Assembly (NCBI RefSeq): GCF_004339085.1
Contig: NZ_SMFX01000001.1
Coordinates: 248,001-312,000, forward strand
Origin: Thiogranum longum
GTDB taxonomy: Bacteria > Pseudomonadota > Gammaproteobacteria > DSM-19610
Direction: 5' to 3'
DNA: 64,000 nucleotides
The notes below the pieces were generated by a model. The model was not told the DNA's origin. It searched no databases and saw only the letters and a list, made by a program, of their open reading frames with translations. Of this stretch, positions 46,423-57,686 are shown piece after piece (position 1 is the stretch's first letter; each line of letters opens with the position of its first letter). The translations under genes were made by a program, and so were the position numbers.

Positions 46423-48984
46423 ATGAGCACGTATTCGAAAAGTGTGCGATGGGGTTACATGTCTGCTCCTGGCAGGGTGTTCCGTCAGATTGCGGTACTG
46501 ATGTCAGTGGCTATTCTTTCCGCCTGTGGTGGTGGTGCCGAGACAAGTTCAAACCCGCAGACAAGCAATGGTGGATCTGTGGGTGCATCCAGCTATACCG
46601 GTCCTGTTGCCCAGACGACGGATATTCGGGAGTTTCAGGTCAATGTCTGGGAGCCATTGCGGGCGTCAAACCGTTGTGGAGCCTGTCATGTGCCTGGTAT
46701 TCAGTCGCCTACGTTTGTACAGCAGGACGATGTTAACCAGGCATATGCTGAAGCTACACCGCTCGTGGACCTGGATGTACCGGCCAGTTCACGCCTGGTG
46801 ACCAAGGTTGCCGGGGGGCACAATTGCTGGCTGACCAGTGATGCGGCATGCGCAACCATCATTCAGAATTATATAGAAGCATGGGCAAATGGCGTGTCAG
46901 GCGGACAACGCGAGATCCAGCTGACCGCGCCGGTCATAAAGGATCCGGGAGCAACGAAAAACTTCCCGGGGACTTCGTCGGATTTTACCGCAACAGTATG
47001 GCCTCTGCTTACAGCAAACTGTGCCGGCTGTCATGTGGACTCATCTCCGACAGCACAATCCCCCTTCTTTGCAAGCCCGGTTGCTGACGATGCCTATGAG
47101 GCTGCCAAATCCAAGATGGACCTCAATACGCCTTCTAACTCGCGGCTGGTCGTGCGTTTGCGTGATGAAGCGCATAATTGCTGGACAGCCAGTTGTGCAA
47201 GTGATGCAAGTGATATGCAGGCTGCTATTACAGCATTTGCCAATACCGTTTCACCAACAGTCGTAAACCCCTCGCTGGTTATCAGCAAGGCGCTGACAGT
47301 GGGGGATGGCGTGGTAGCAAGCGGTGGCAGTCGTTACGAATCAGATGTGATCGCCCTGTACGAGTTCAAATCCATGTCTGGTAACGTAGCCATCGATTCC
47401 AGCGGTGTTGAGCCTGCATTACACCTGACACTCACCGATGCTAACAGCTGGGTCGGTGGTTGGGGTATCGAGCTTGGTAACGGTCGACGTGCCCAGGGTT
47501 CAACCACGGCGAGCAAGAAATTGAGCGACCTGATCAAGGCGACGGGTGAATATTCCATCGAAGCCTGGGTTGCGCCGGCCAACGTGACGCAGGAAGGTCC
47601 CGCACGGATCGTTAGTTACTCGGCGAGCACGACTGCACGCAACTTTACGCTGGGTCAGACCCAGTACAATTATGACTTCCTGCAGCGATCGAGTACGACG
47701 GACGGAAATGGTGAGCCGGCACTGTCAACGGCTGATGCCGATGAGGATCTGCAGGCTACTCTGCAACACGTGGTTGTGACTTTCGACCCGATCAATGGGC
47801 GACGGATTTATGTCAATGGCGTATTTACCGATGACATGGATCCTGTTACGCCGGGTAACCTGACGGAGTGGGATGATACTTTTGCGCTCGTGCTCGGAAA
47901 CGAGGTATCCGGTGACCGCCAGTGGGCCGGACAGATTCGTATGCTGGCCATTCACAATCGCGCGCTCACCCAGGAACAGATCCTGCAGAACTTCGATGTA
48001 GGTGTCGGTGAGAAGTTCTTCCTGCTGTTTTCCATTGGGGATGTGATTGCCTTGCCTGACAGCTACATTGTATTTGAAGTTAGTCAGTACGATTCATACA
48101 GCTACCTGTTCAGCAAACCCTTCTTCATCAACCTGGATCCGGCAATAACGCCTTCCAGTTTCCCGTTGCAGGCTATGCGAATCGGAATCAATGGCCGCGA
48201 GGCAACGGTTGGTCAGGCATGGAACAATCTGAATACGGTTATTGGCGGCGCCGGTTATGACCCGCTGACGGGCCAGGTATTGTCGGATCGCGGTACTATT
48301 ATCGCACTTGAAAACGGCCCGGCCTCGGATGAGTTCTTCCTCACTTTCGAGCAGCTGGGTTCGCAGTCGAATGCGTTTACCGAGAATTCACCGCTGACAC
48401 CACCTGATCTGGCACCGCCGCCGGTTGTGTCCGGGATCGGTGTGCGCACCTTTGACGAGGTTAATGCCAGCATGGCATCACTGACCGGTGTTGCCCCGAC
48501 GGTCGTGCAGTCAAGCTTCCAGACGCTACGGCAACAGCTGCCGGCAGTGGAAAGTCTGGATGGCTTCCTGTCTGCACACCAGATGGGGATTGCGCAACTG
48601 TCTATAGAGTATTGCAGTGCTCTGGTTGATGACCCTGCATTACGCAGTACTTTCTTTGGTGCCTTTGGATTTACGCAGGATGTCAGTACAGCGTTTGGTT
48701 CAGGTGATTCTCCTGCGAAAAACCAGGTTGTGAATGCGCTGTATGACAAGATGATTGGACTGGCAGAGGGCGCCAGCAATGATCTGCTCGATGCGCCAAC
48801 GCGGGATGAAGTCAAGACCGAACTGATTGGTTACGATCTTGGCGGTGCGCTGGCAAATACCAATAACCTGTTCGATCGACTGACATCAGCCTGCCCTGCC
48901 GGTTGTGATGTGGCGCGAACACAGGCAATTGTCAAGGCAATGTGCGGGTCGGCGCTGGCCAGTGCCGCAGTTCTGGTTCAATAG
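46423..48984 (+). CDS. LamG-domain lipoprotein with duplicated haem-binding modules
   Basis: 853 residues from the ATG at 46423, which has GAGGGG 6 bases ahead; ATG 46417 is immediately adjacent to that site and so less likely. Lipobox VAILSACGGG. Two similar modules follow, each with CxxCH then HNCW: CGACH at about 85 and CAGCH at about 200. A LamG/concanavalin-like domain (about 305-530: VIALYEFKSMSGNVAIDSSG; EYSIEAWVAPANVT) could bind carbohydrate or protein. The C-terminal part (about 620-853) is unrecognised. Likely an outer-membrane or surface cytochrome that works with the HzsA-like protein. Confidence 0.75.
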   Translation: MSTYSKSVRWGYMSAPGRVFRQIAVLMSVAILSACGGGAETSSNPQTSNGGSVGASSYTGPVAQTTDIREFQVNVWEPLRASNRCGACHVPGIQSPTFVQQDDVNQAYAEATPLVDLDVPASSRLVTKVAGGHNCWLTSDAACATIIQNYIEAWANGVSGGQREIQLTAPVIKDPGATKNFPGTSSDFTATVWPLLTANCAGCHVDSSPTAQSPFFASPVADDAYEAAKSKMDLNTPSNSRLVVRLRDEAHNCWTASCASDASDMQAAITAFANTVSPTVVNPSLVISKALTVGDGVVASGGSRYESDVIALYEFKSMSGNVAIDSSGVEPALHLTLTDANSWVGGWGIELGNGRRAQGSTTASKKLSDLIKATGEYSIEAWVAPANVTQEGPARIVSYSASTTARNFTLGQTQYNYDFLQRSSTTDGNGEPALSTADADEDLQATLQHVVVTFDPINGRRIYVNGVFTDDMDPVTPGNLTEWDDTFALVLGNEVSGDRQWAGQIRMLAIHNRALTQEQILQNFDVGVGEKFFLLFSIGDVIALPDSYIVFEVSQYDSYSYLFSKPFFINLDPAITPSSFPLQAMRIGINGREATVGQAWNNLNTVIGGAGYDPLTGQVLSDRGTIIALENGPASDEFFLTFEQLGSQSNAFTENSPLTPPDLAPPPVVSGIGVRTFDEVNASMASLTGVAPTVVQSSFQTLRQQLPAVESLDGFLSAHQMGIAQLSIEYCSALVDDPALRSTFFGAFGFTQDVSTAFGSGDSPAKNQVVNALYDKMIGLAEGASNDLLDAPTRDEVKTELIGYDLGGALANTNNLFDRLTSACPAGCDVARTQAIVKAMCGSALASAAVLVQ

Positions 48985-49003
48985 AGAAACGGGGAATCCT
49001 AAA

Positions 49004-50608
49004 ATGGCTAAACGTACAAAAAACCTGAGTCCCGACGAACCGCTCTATCATCAGGACCATTCGCGCCCGGTAACGCGTCGTGATTTTCTGCGCCAGGGCT
49101 TTATCTCGGGTACCGGCATGGTCATGGGCGGCTCCATTTTCAGCCTGTTTTCCAACCCACGCATGGCGCAGGCTGCACTTTCCTCAGATCTGACCACGCT
49201 TGCGAGTAGCATCGGGTGTTCGCTCGGCGGAATAGGCGGTGGAAAAATCCCCTTTATCTGCTTTGATCTGGCGGGTGGTGCGAATATATCCGGTTCCAAT
49301 GTGCTCGTTGGTCGCAACACGCAAATGGATTTTTTGACTACTGCCGGTTACAGCAAGCTGGGCTTGCCAGGGGATATGATACCGGGTGGCGTGGAAGCCG
49401 CAGCAACAGCCACCAGTAATGGTGACTTTACGGATACAACATTGGGGCTGGCCTTCCACTCTGACAGTGCTTTTCTGAGAGGTATCCTGGAAAAGGCGGG
49501 CGGTCGCGGCCCTAACATTAATGGCTGTGTCATTCCGGCGCGTTCCGATAATGACACCGGCAACAATCCGCACAACCCGATGTACGGCATTGCTGCTGCA
49601 GGCGCAGCAGGGGGAGTGGTGACGCTGGTCGGATCACGCAACTCGGATTCCGGCGGTAATTCCATGTCGCCGGCGAATATGATTAACACAGAAGTTCGCC
49701 CGACCAAGGTGGATCGCCCCAGTGATGTAACGGGTATGGTGGATACAGGAAATCTGACCGGCATACTCAGTGATCCCGCAGATGTTGTCGCCGTTATGGA
49801 GTCAGTTGCACGTATCAGCAACAGCAAGCTGGGCTGGGCAAATACCGGTCTTGCAGGAACAATCAATACGGGCGCGGATGCTGTCGTCAAGGACCTGGTG
49901 CGCTGTGGTTACCTCAAGGCGGCTGATATCGCTGAACGGTTTGCGGGTGTGAACATTGACCCTTCCCTTGATGGCGATATTGTTGACGGGGCCGACCCGG
50001 CCAATCCTGCGCAGGGTATCTTTACTGCGGCTGAATTTAACGGTGACGGTGAATTCCGTAAAACCGCTTCGGTCATGAAAATGGTAGTCGATGGTCACGC
50101 CGGTGCGGGTACCATCGCAATGGGTGGTTACGATTATCACACCGGCGACCGTAGTACAGGTGAACTTCGTGATCTGCGTGCAGGACGTTGTATGGGCGCC
50201 TGCCTGGAATATGCCGCACGTCGTGGTGTGCCACTCATGATGTATGTGTTCAGTGATGGCTCATTGGCCAGCAACGGTACCGTTGATAACAGTGTTGATG
50301 GGCGCGGCAAGGGTGTCTGGACCGGTGATAACTCATCGACCGCAGCCTCTTTCTTCCTGGTCTATAACCCCAATGGCGCAATACCGGCAATCAGGCAGCA
50401 GATTGGCTACTTTCGTGCAGACGGGTCGGTCGAGACGACATCCAGTCCGGCAGCAAACAACGTCAACCTGCTGGTCGAGACACTAATCCTGAATTACATG
50501 TCACTGAATGGTGATCGCGCAAACTTCGGTAATCTGTTTACCGGTTTTGGTAATCCGCCCAGTGCTGCGTTCCTGGACACACTGACGGCTTTCAATACAC
50601 TGACCTGA
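49004..50608 (+). CDS. Tat-exported DUF1501-like protein
   Basis: 534 residues from the ATG at 49004 (GGGGA upstream; the frame is open earlier but overlaps the previous gene). Twin-arginine signal RPVTRRDFLRQGF with a following hydrophobic stretch ending near RMAQAA, so it is exported folded. GGYDYHTGDRSTG and VFSDGSLASNGTVDNSVDGR recall DUF1501 (alkaline-phosphatase-like) proteins, which pair with DUF1549-type cytochromes in other phyla; the match is distant. It could bind metal or a cofactor before export. Last gene of the operon; a 20-base gap to comF follows. Confidence 0.65.
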   Translation: MAKRTKNLSPDEPLYHQDHSRPVTRRDFLRQGFISGTGMVMGGSIFSLFSNPRMAQAALSSDLTTLASSIGCSLGGIGGGKIPFICFDLAGGANISGSNVLVGRNTQMDFLTTAGYSKLGLPGDMIPGGVEAAATATSNGDFTDTTLGLAFHSDSAFLRGILEKAGGRGPNINGCVIPARSDNDTGNNPHNPMYGIAAAGAAGGVVTLVGSRNSDSGGNSMSPANMINTEVRPTKVDRPSDVTGMVDTGNLTGILSDPADVVAVMESVARISNSKLGWANTGLAGTINTGADAVVKDLVRCGYLKAADIAERFAGVNIDPSLDGDIVDGADPANPAQGIFTAAEFNGDGEFRKTASVMKMVVDGHAGAGTIAMGGYDYHTGDRSTGELRDLRAGRCMGACLEYAARRGVPLMMYVFSDGSLASNGTVDNSVDGRGKGVWTGDNSSTAASFFLVYNPNGAIPAIRQQIGYFRADGSVETTSSPAANNVNLLVETLILNYMSLNGDRANFGNLFTGFGNPPSAAFLDTLTAFNTLT

Positions 50609-50628
50609 ACCTGCTTCAGGCAGGTTGA

Positions 50629-51336
50629 TTATCGCGTTCCTGGACCAGCTGTTCGCGCAATGACCCAGGCTTCTACTTTCACTGCGCCAGCCTCCTTGAG
50701 GCTGGCCGCCAGAGAGTTGAGCGTTGAGCCTGTCGTAAAAACATCATCAATCAGTACGATGTTGTTGCCTTTTACGCTGTGCCGTACCTCGAAAGCATCA
50801 TGCAGATTGTGAAGGCGTGCCTTTGCCGGTAGTTCCGACTGTGGTGGAGTATGCCGCTTTCGGCTGCAGCAGTGTGCATCTATCCTGTAACCACGACGTC
50901 GTAGCGGGCGCGCAATTTCCAGTGCCTGGTTGAACCCTCTCTGGCGCAGTCGATGACGGTGCAGAGGCACCGGTACAAGCAATACATTTTGTCTTTCCGG
51001 GGCATGTTCAGCCAGTAGCTGCCCGAGTAATTTTGCCAGTGTCAGGTCACCGTGGAACTTGAGTCCGCGAACCCACTGATCAACCGGAGCTCTGTATTCG
51101 AAAAGCGCAAGGACGCGATCCAGGTCCGGTGACAGACGCAAACAGGCTTCACATTGCGTGAGATTCCCGGCCGTTGGTTGCGGCGTGGCGCAGGTAGTGC
51201 ATCCTGGTGGAAGCCACGGGAGTTCCCGGTAGCAGTGGTGGCAGATTGATAGCTCATGGTGTGTTGCTGCAGCGCATAACCGGCAGGAGGCCGGAAATAG
51301 CCAGTTTCGCGTTATATTTAGCCAGTTGTAAACCAT
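50629..51336 (-). CDS. comF: ComF-family amidophosphoribosyltransferase-like protein
   Basis: 235 residues from the ATG at 51336 (a TTG upstream is less likely). Two zinc-ribbon Cys clusters (CRLCAAATHHELSICHHC and CTTC...CEAC) precede a phosphoribosyltransferase fold with the PRPP loop VLIDDVFTTGSTLN. ComF supports DNA uptake and transformation in several bacteria. ComF next to the biotin operon is conserved, as in Pseudomonas. The second to fourth codons (GTT TAC AAC) form half of a BirA operator, so comF transcription may also respond to biotin. Confidence 0.92.
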   Translation of the reverse strand: MVYNWLNITRNWLFPASCRLCAAATHHELSICHHCYRELPWLPPGCTTCATPQPTAGNLTQCEACLRLSPDLDRVLALFEYRAPVDQWVRGLKFHGDLTLAKLLGQLLAEHAPERQNVLLVPVPLHRHRLRQRGFNQALEIARPLRRRGYRIDAHCCSRKRHTPPQSELPAKARLHNLHDAFEVRHSVKGNNIVLIDDVFTTGSTLNSLAASLKEAGAVKVEAWVIARTAGPGTR

Positions 51337-51359
51337 AGACAACCTTCCCTGGTTGACAT
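51326..51359. promoter_or_regulatory. BirA operator of the biotin operon
   Basis: TTGTAAACC (51326-51334), 16 bases, then GGTTGACAT (51351-51359). The E. coli bioO is TTGTAAACC-N16-GGTTTACAA, so the left half is perfect, the right half matches 7 of 9 and the spacing is identical. The right half contains the -35 box TTGACA, and the left half lies at the comF start, so bound BirA would block both. Confidence 0.87.
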
Positions 51360-51382
51360 TGAGTGGTCGCAGCAAGCATAGT
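51353..51382 (+). promoter_or_regulatory. Predicted promoter of the biotin operon
   Basis: TTGACA (51353-51358) with an 18-base spacer to CATAGT (51377-51382), which matches 4 of 6 of TATAAT. It overlaps the BirA operator's right half and lies 38 bases before the first gene. The -35 is perfect; the -10 is weak. Confidence 0.55.
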
Positions 51383-51419
51383 CCGACCTTGTTAGTCGCA
51401 GTCTATCTCATTGAAGCCA

Positions 51420-51845
51420 ATGACCGAATCCGAAATCTCTCCACTGGGTCAGAGTATACCGGTACGACTCCCGGGTCGTAAGGCCCGACGTGCGGCCGCG
51501 CTGTTCAATTACGGCAATATTCTTGCGGTTCTGGTTCCTATACCACTCGGGATGTTATGGCTGGGTCTGTCGATGCTGGTCTATGCCATGAACCGGCACC
51601 ACCCGAATGAAAAGGTTGGCCATTACACGCAACAGGCCGCCTATCGATTTTATGCGATTACCGGTTTTTTTGTGGCGGCAGCGACATTTATCCCGGGCGA
51701 AGACTGGACCTGGTACCTCATTGCCTGGGCGTTTACAGCCCTGATCCTTATCCCCTGGTCAATTGTGGATTTGATACGTATTCACAAGGACAACTGGACG
51801 GATACAGAACTGCCCGTGGAGTCTCATGAATCACACAGCCACTGA
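51420..51845 (+). CDS. Membrane protein of unknown function, first gene of the biotin operon
   Basis: 141 residues from the ATG at 51420 (TTG 51411 possible). About three helices: 32-55 ([20 protein letters not shown]), 76-92 ([17 protein letters not shown]) and 97-117 ([20 protein letters not shown]), then a His-rich tail HESHSH. The [11 protein letters not shown] loop recalls DUF4870-type small membrane proteins, but I cannot place it firmly. Its 3' end overlaps bioB by 20 bases and it lies directly behind the BirA operator, so it should be co-expressed with biotin synthesis. A role in biotin or precursor transport is only speculation. Confidence 0.7.
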   Translation: MTESEISPLGQSIPVRLPGRKARRAAALFNYGNILAVLVPIPLGMLWLGLSMLVYAMNRHHPNEKVGHYTQQAAYRFYAITGFFVAAATFIPGEDWTWYLIAWAFTALILIPWSIVDLIRIHKDNWTDTELPVESHESHSH

Positions 51846-52809
51846 CGAAGTAACCCGCCAGGAACCTGCTGCATTACGTTTTGACTGGCAACAGGACGAA
51901 ATACGGAGTTTGTTCGAGTTATCGTTTAATGATCTGCTGTTTCGTGCGCAGCAGGTGCACCGCCAGCACTTCGATCCCAACGAGGTACAGGTAAGCACCC
52001 TGCTAAGTATCAAAACGGGAGGTTGTCCCGAGGATTGCGGCTATTGTCCGCAGAGTGTTCATCACGAAACGGCGGTAGAGCCGGAAAAGCTGATGGATGT
52101 CGAAGCGGTCATTGAGGCCGCGCGCGCCGCCAAACAGGCCGGCGCCAGCCGTTTTTGTATGGGTGCGGCGTGGCGTAACCCGCGCGGTAAAAATTTCGAG
52201 CGCGTACTGGAAATGGTGGAACGGGTACGCGAAGAAGGCCTCGAAACCTGTGTGACACTGGGTATGCTGGATGGCGAACAGGCAAACCGCCTGGCCGGGG
52301 CAGGGCTGGATTACTACAACCATAACCTGGATACCTCGCCTGAATTTTACGGAGATATTATCTCCACCCGTACCTACCAGGACCGCCTGGAGACGCTCGG
52401 GAATGTACGAGAGGCCGGCATCCATGTCTGCTGCGGGGGAATTGTCGGGATGGGTGAAGGGCGCGCGGACCGCGTATCCCTGCTTGAGCAGCTGGCAAAA
52501 CAGAAGCCGCACCCCGAGAGTGTACCGGTCAATATGCTGGTACAGGTGGAAGGTACACCACTGGATGACGTCGAGCCGATCGACCCGTTTGAATTTATTC
52601 GTACGCTGGCGGTGGCGCGCATCCTGATGCCGACGTCACATGTTCGCTTGTCTGCCGGTCGTGAAATGATGAGTGACGAAATGCAGGCGTTATGCTTTAT
52701 GGCCGGTGCGAATTCAATCTTTTACGGTGAAAAACTGTTGACCACAGGCAACCCCGAGGCGGACCACGATCGCCGCCTGTTCGACAGGCTTGGCCTGCGC
52801 CCGGTGTGA
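51826..52809 (+). CDS. bioB: Biotin synthase
   Basis: 327 residues. Radical SAM enzyme that inserts sulfur into dethiobiotin, using a 4Fe-4S and an auxiliary 2Fe-2S cluster. [11 protein letters not shown] carries the C-x3-C-x2-C cluster; [32 protein letters not shown] and [11 protein letters not shown]-like [17 protein letters not shown] are signatures, and [13 protein letters not shown] near the end has the conserved Arg. GGAG lies 4 bases before the ATG. Translationally overlapped with the membrane gene upstream. Confidence 0.98.
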   Translation: MNHTATDEVTRQEPAALRFDWQQDEIRSLFELSFNDLLFRAQQVHRQHFDPNEVQVSTLLSIKTGGCPEDCGYCPQSVHHETAVEPEKLMDVEAVIEAARAAKQAGASRFCMGAAWRNPRGKNFERVLEMVERVREEGLETCVTLGMLDGEQANRLAGAGLDYYNHNLDTSPEFYGDIISTRTYQDRLETLGNVREAGIHVCCGGIVGMGEGRADRVSLLEQLAKQKPHPESVPVNMLVQVEGTPLDDVEPIDPFEFIRTLAVARILMPTSHVRLSAGREMMSDEMQALCFMAGANSIFYGEKLLTTGNPEADHDRRLFDRLGLRPV

Positions 52810-52815
52810 TCGCTG

Positions 52816-53988
52816 GTGCGCGATCTTGTTCCCGCGCTGGAGCGTCGCAGGCAGCAGCACCTGTACCGTCAGCGACAGACGCTGGGTACCCCGCAGGGCG
52901 TTGAAATCACGGTCGATGGCACGCCATACCTTTCCTTTTGCAGTAATGACTATCTTGGCCTTGCGAATCACCCTGCCCTGGTCAGGGCTCTGGCAGAAGG
53001 TGCACGGCGCTTCGGAGTCGGTAGCGGTGCGGCGCACCTTATAACCGGTCACAGCTATGCACACCAGGCGCTGGAAGAGGATCTGGCGGCATTTACCGGC
53101 AGGCCGCGCGCATTGCTTTTCTCGACTGGTTACATGGCGAATCTGGGTATCGCTTCGGCCTTGCTCCGGCGCGGTGACACACTGGTCGAGGACCGTCTCA
53201 ACCACGCGTCTCTCATCGATGCCGCTCAGCTTAGCGGGGCAAGGCTGGTGCGTTACCGACACACCGATATGGATAGTCTGGCGCGGCGTCTGAGCGGTGT
53301 GAGTAGTGGTGACACACTCGTCGCAACCGATGCGGTGTTCAGTATGGATGGTGACTGTGCGCCGCTGGCGGACATGCAGGCGCTGTGCAATCGGCATGAT
53401 GCCTGGTTGCTGGCAGATGACGCGCACGGATTCGGTGTGCTGGGCGAACAGGGTGGCGGCTGGCTCAAGAGCCAGGTCGGTGAGGGCGCCGCGAATACTG
53501 TTCTGATGGCAACACTCGGCAAGGCGCTGGGAACGTTTGGTGCTTTTGTTGCCGGGTCTGATGCATTGATCGAGACGCTGGTTCAGCAGTCCCGCACCTA
53601 TGTCTATACAACAGCGACACCGCCGGCCGTGGCGTGGGCAACGCGTACAGCCTTGCGTCTTGTCCGGGAAGGAGACGACCTGCGCACACACCTGAATGAG
53701 TTAATCAAGCGTTTCCGCACGGCTGCGGCACAACTTGAATTGCCGTTAATGGCGTCATTGACACCCATACAGCCATTGCAGGTCGGAGATGCGGCGATGG
53801 CGCTGGGCCTGGGAGATGCCTTGCGCCGACAGGGCATACTGGCGGGCGTGATTCGCCCTCCAACCGTGCCGGAAGGTGCGGCCCGTCTGCGCATTACCCT
53901 GTCAGCACAGCATACTCCTGAACAGGTAGACCGGCTGCTCGATGTGCTTGGCAAGAGCTATCGGGAGGTGATGAATGCTGCATCGTGA
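52816..53988 (+). CDS. bioF: 8-amino-7-oxononanoate synthase
   Basis: 390 residues from a GTG 7 bases after bioB. PLP enzyme joining pimeloyl-ACP/CoA and L-alanine. SFCSNDYLGLANHP, GVGSGAAHLITGHS, LLADDAHGFGVLGEQGGG, and the PLP lysine region TLGKALGTFGAFV are present. No strong ribosome site precedes the GTG, so translation is probably coupled to bioB. Its end overlaps bioH by 14 bases. Confidence 0.97.
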   Translation: MRDLVPALERRRQQHLYRQRQTLGTPQGVEITVDGTPYLSFCSNDYLGLANHPALVRALAEGARRFGVGSGAAHLITGHSYAHQALEEDLAAFTGRPRALLFSTGYMANLGIASALLRRGDTLVEDRLNHASLIDAAQLSGARLVRYRHTDMDSLARRLSGVSSGDTLVATDAVFSMDGDCAPLADMQALCNRHDAWLLADDAHGFGVLGEQGGGWLKSQVGEGAANTVLMATLGKALGTFGAFVAGSDALIETLVQQSRTYVYTTATPPAVAWATRTALRLVREGDDLRTHLNELIKRFRTAAAQLELPLMASLTPIQPLQVGDAAMALGLGDALRRQGILAGVIRPPTVPEGAARLRITLSAQHTPEQVDRLLDVLGKSYREVMNAAS

Positions 53989-54737
53989 CGAATACGGTCA
54001 GGGTCCTGAGCTGGTGCTGTTGCATGGTTGGGGTATGCACGGCGGACTGTTGCGGATATTCGCCGAACAGCTCGGCGAATATTTTCATGTCAGCGTGGTT
54101 GATTTGCCCGGGCACGGTAACAGTGACTGGGACGCTCCTGTTTCGCTGAATGACTGGGCGAGACAGGTACTTGATTGCACCCCGCAATCAGCCTGCTGGA
54201 TAGGCTGGTCACTGGGCGGGCTGGTTGCACTGGCGGCTGCGCAACGTGCGCCGCAGCGGCTGCAGGGGTTGATGTTGATGGCTTCGACGCCAAAATTTGT
54301 CACGGCGCCGGATTGGTCCTGTGCGATCGAGAAAACTATTTTTGAGCAATTCGCCAGTAACCTGGAAGCAGATGCGATGAAGACGCTGGCACGCTTTCTT
54401 TCGTTACAGGTGCGTAGCTCCGAACAGAGTAGTGAATTATTGAGACAGCTGCGTCACGAACTGAAGCAGCGGCCCCCTGCGGAAGCAGCTGCGTTGCGCA
54501 CCGGCCTGGAATTCTTGCAGGAAACAGACCTGCGTAAACAGCTCGGGGAAGCCGATGTTCCCTTGTTTGGTGTATTCGGTGAGCGCGACACGCTGGTACC
54601 CGCCTCGGTGGCAGCTCTGTTCGAAAAGGATCACAGCGTTGTAGTGGAGGGGGCGGGTCACACTCCTTTTTTGTCCCACCCGGACGTCTGCGTAGAAGTC
54701 GCCAGGCGCTGGTTCGGATCAGATGATGGAGTTGCCA

Positions 54738-54748
<11 letters not shown>
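53975..54748 (+). CDS. bioH: Pimeloyl-ACP methyl ester carboxylesterase
   Basis: 257 residues, alpha/beta hydrolase. Removes the methyl group from pimeloyl-ACP methyl ester, freeing the chain for BioF. Nucleophile S79 in IGWSLGGLVAL, acid in FGERDTLVP, and His in VEGAGHTPFLSHP. LVLLHGWGMHGG is the oxyanion segment. GGGAGG precedes the ATG. Shares ends with bioF and bioC. Confidence 0.95.
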
Positions 54749-56748
<2,000 letters not shown>

Positions 56749-57137
56749 AGCATTTTCCCTGCCGACATTCTTAATGGAATCTGGCGGCGTATACGTATGT
56801 CTATCTGATGTTTCGGCTGTAATGACAGTCACTTGAATGCTTTCCAGTGCGCGGGGCCGGGAATAGTGAGTAAAATCTGTCGAGTATGATGGCAGGTGTC
56901 CGGGTGAAGAGTGCTGTTTGCCGGGCTAAATCACAAGCGCTGCCGCGCTTTCCCTGAGCAATATAAGCGTATTAGCAAATAACTATATAATGGTTTACAA
57001 GTATCTGATATAGCTAATATTTATGACCATAAATTTTAAATTTTTTTGCACCTGATTTGTGCGGTGCTGTAGCATGCGGCCCAGTGCACGAAACTGCGGT
57101 TATTTCGTGGCCCGGATGGTTTGTAAGAGGTAGTGCG
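56749..57137. other. 389-base divergent region upstream of the oxidase operon
   Basis: No gene seen. The segment about 56955-57050 is strikingly AT-rich compared with its surroundings. TTTACA (56994-56999) and TAATAT (57015-57020) could be -35 and -10 boxes for the DUF2244/cytochrome oxidase operon, but the 15-base spacer is short. The minus-strand side should hold the Sel1-protein promoter. Confidence 0.4.
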
Positions 57138-57611
57138 GTGGTTGCAACCCAGTTTGACAGTTTCAACGCTTCTCAGCGGATCATGATCCGGCCAAATTGT
57201 TCCTTACCCTGGCGGGAAACGGTGCAGTTTTACCTGGGGATGGTTATCGTTTCGTTCAGTATTGCAATTGCATTTGCAATGAAAGGAATGTGGTTGATTC
57301 TCCCGTTTGCCGGTCTGGAAATGCTTGTACTTGGTATCGCGCTGTATGTAGTGGCGCGCCGCAGCATGCGCTGGCAGATGTTGAATATCCATGATAATTA
57401 TGTTGATATCGTTGAATGTGTAAACAGGATACAGAATCGCAGCAGTTTTCAGCGGGCCTGGGTGCGAGTTCATTTCGAGGCAGCAAACATCAAGGGGCAT
57501 CCTTCGCGATTGTTTCTCGGGTCGCACGGTCGCAGTACAGAGATAGGCGAGTATCTGACGGAGCAGGAAAAGCGAAAACTCGCGCTTCAACTGCGTGAAG
57601 TGCTTGGTTAG
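57138..57611 (+). CDS. DUF2244 membrane protein
   Basis: 157 residues from the GTG at 57138 (AAGAGG 7 bases upstream); a TTG at 57057 gives an N-terminal extension unlike the family. Start ends in IMIRPNCSLPWRETVQFYLG, characteristic of DUF2244, then two helices (about 32-50 and 52-72) and a cytoplasmic domain ending LGSHGRSTEIGEYLTEQEKR. DUF2244 genes commonly lie upstream of coxB in proteobacteria; function unknown, probably oxidase assembly or stability. 75 bases before ctaC. Confidence 0.82.
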   Translation: MVATQFDSFNASQRIMIRPNCSLPWRETVQFYLGMVIVSFSIAIAFAMKGMWLILPFAGLEMLVLGIALYVVARRSMRWQMLNIHDNYVDIVECVNRIQNRSSFQRAWVRVHFEAANIKGHPSRLFLGSHGRSTEIGEYLTEQEKRKLALQLREVLG

Positions 57612-57686
57612 TGAAATGAGTTGCAGGGTTACAAAACAATAATTTTTCGAGATTCAGGTTCAGGATTTGGAAGGAGACACAGTGGT

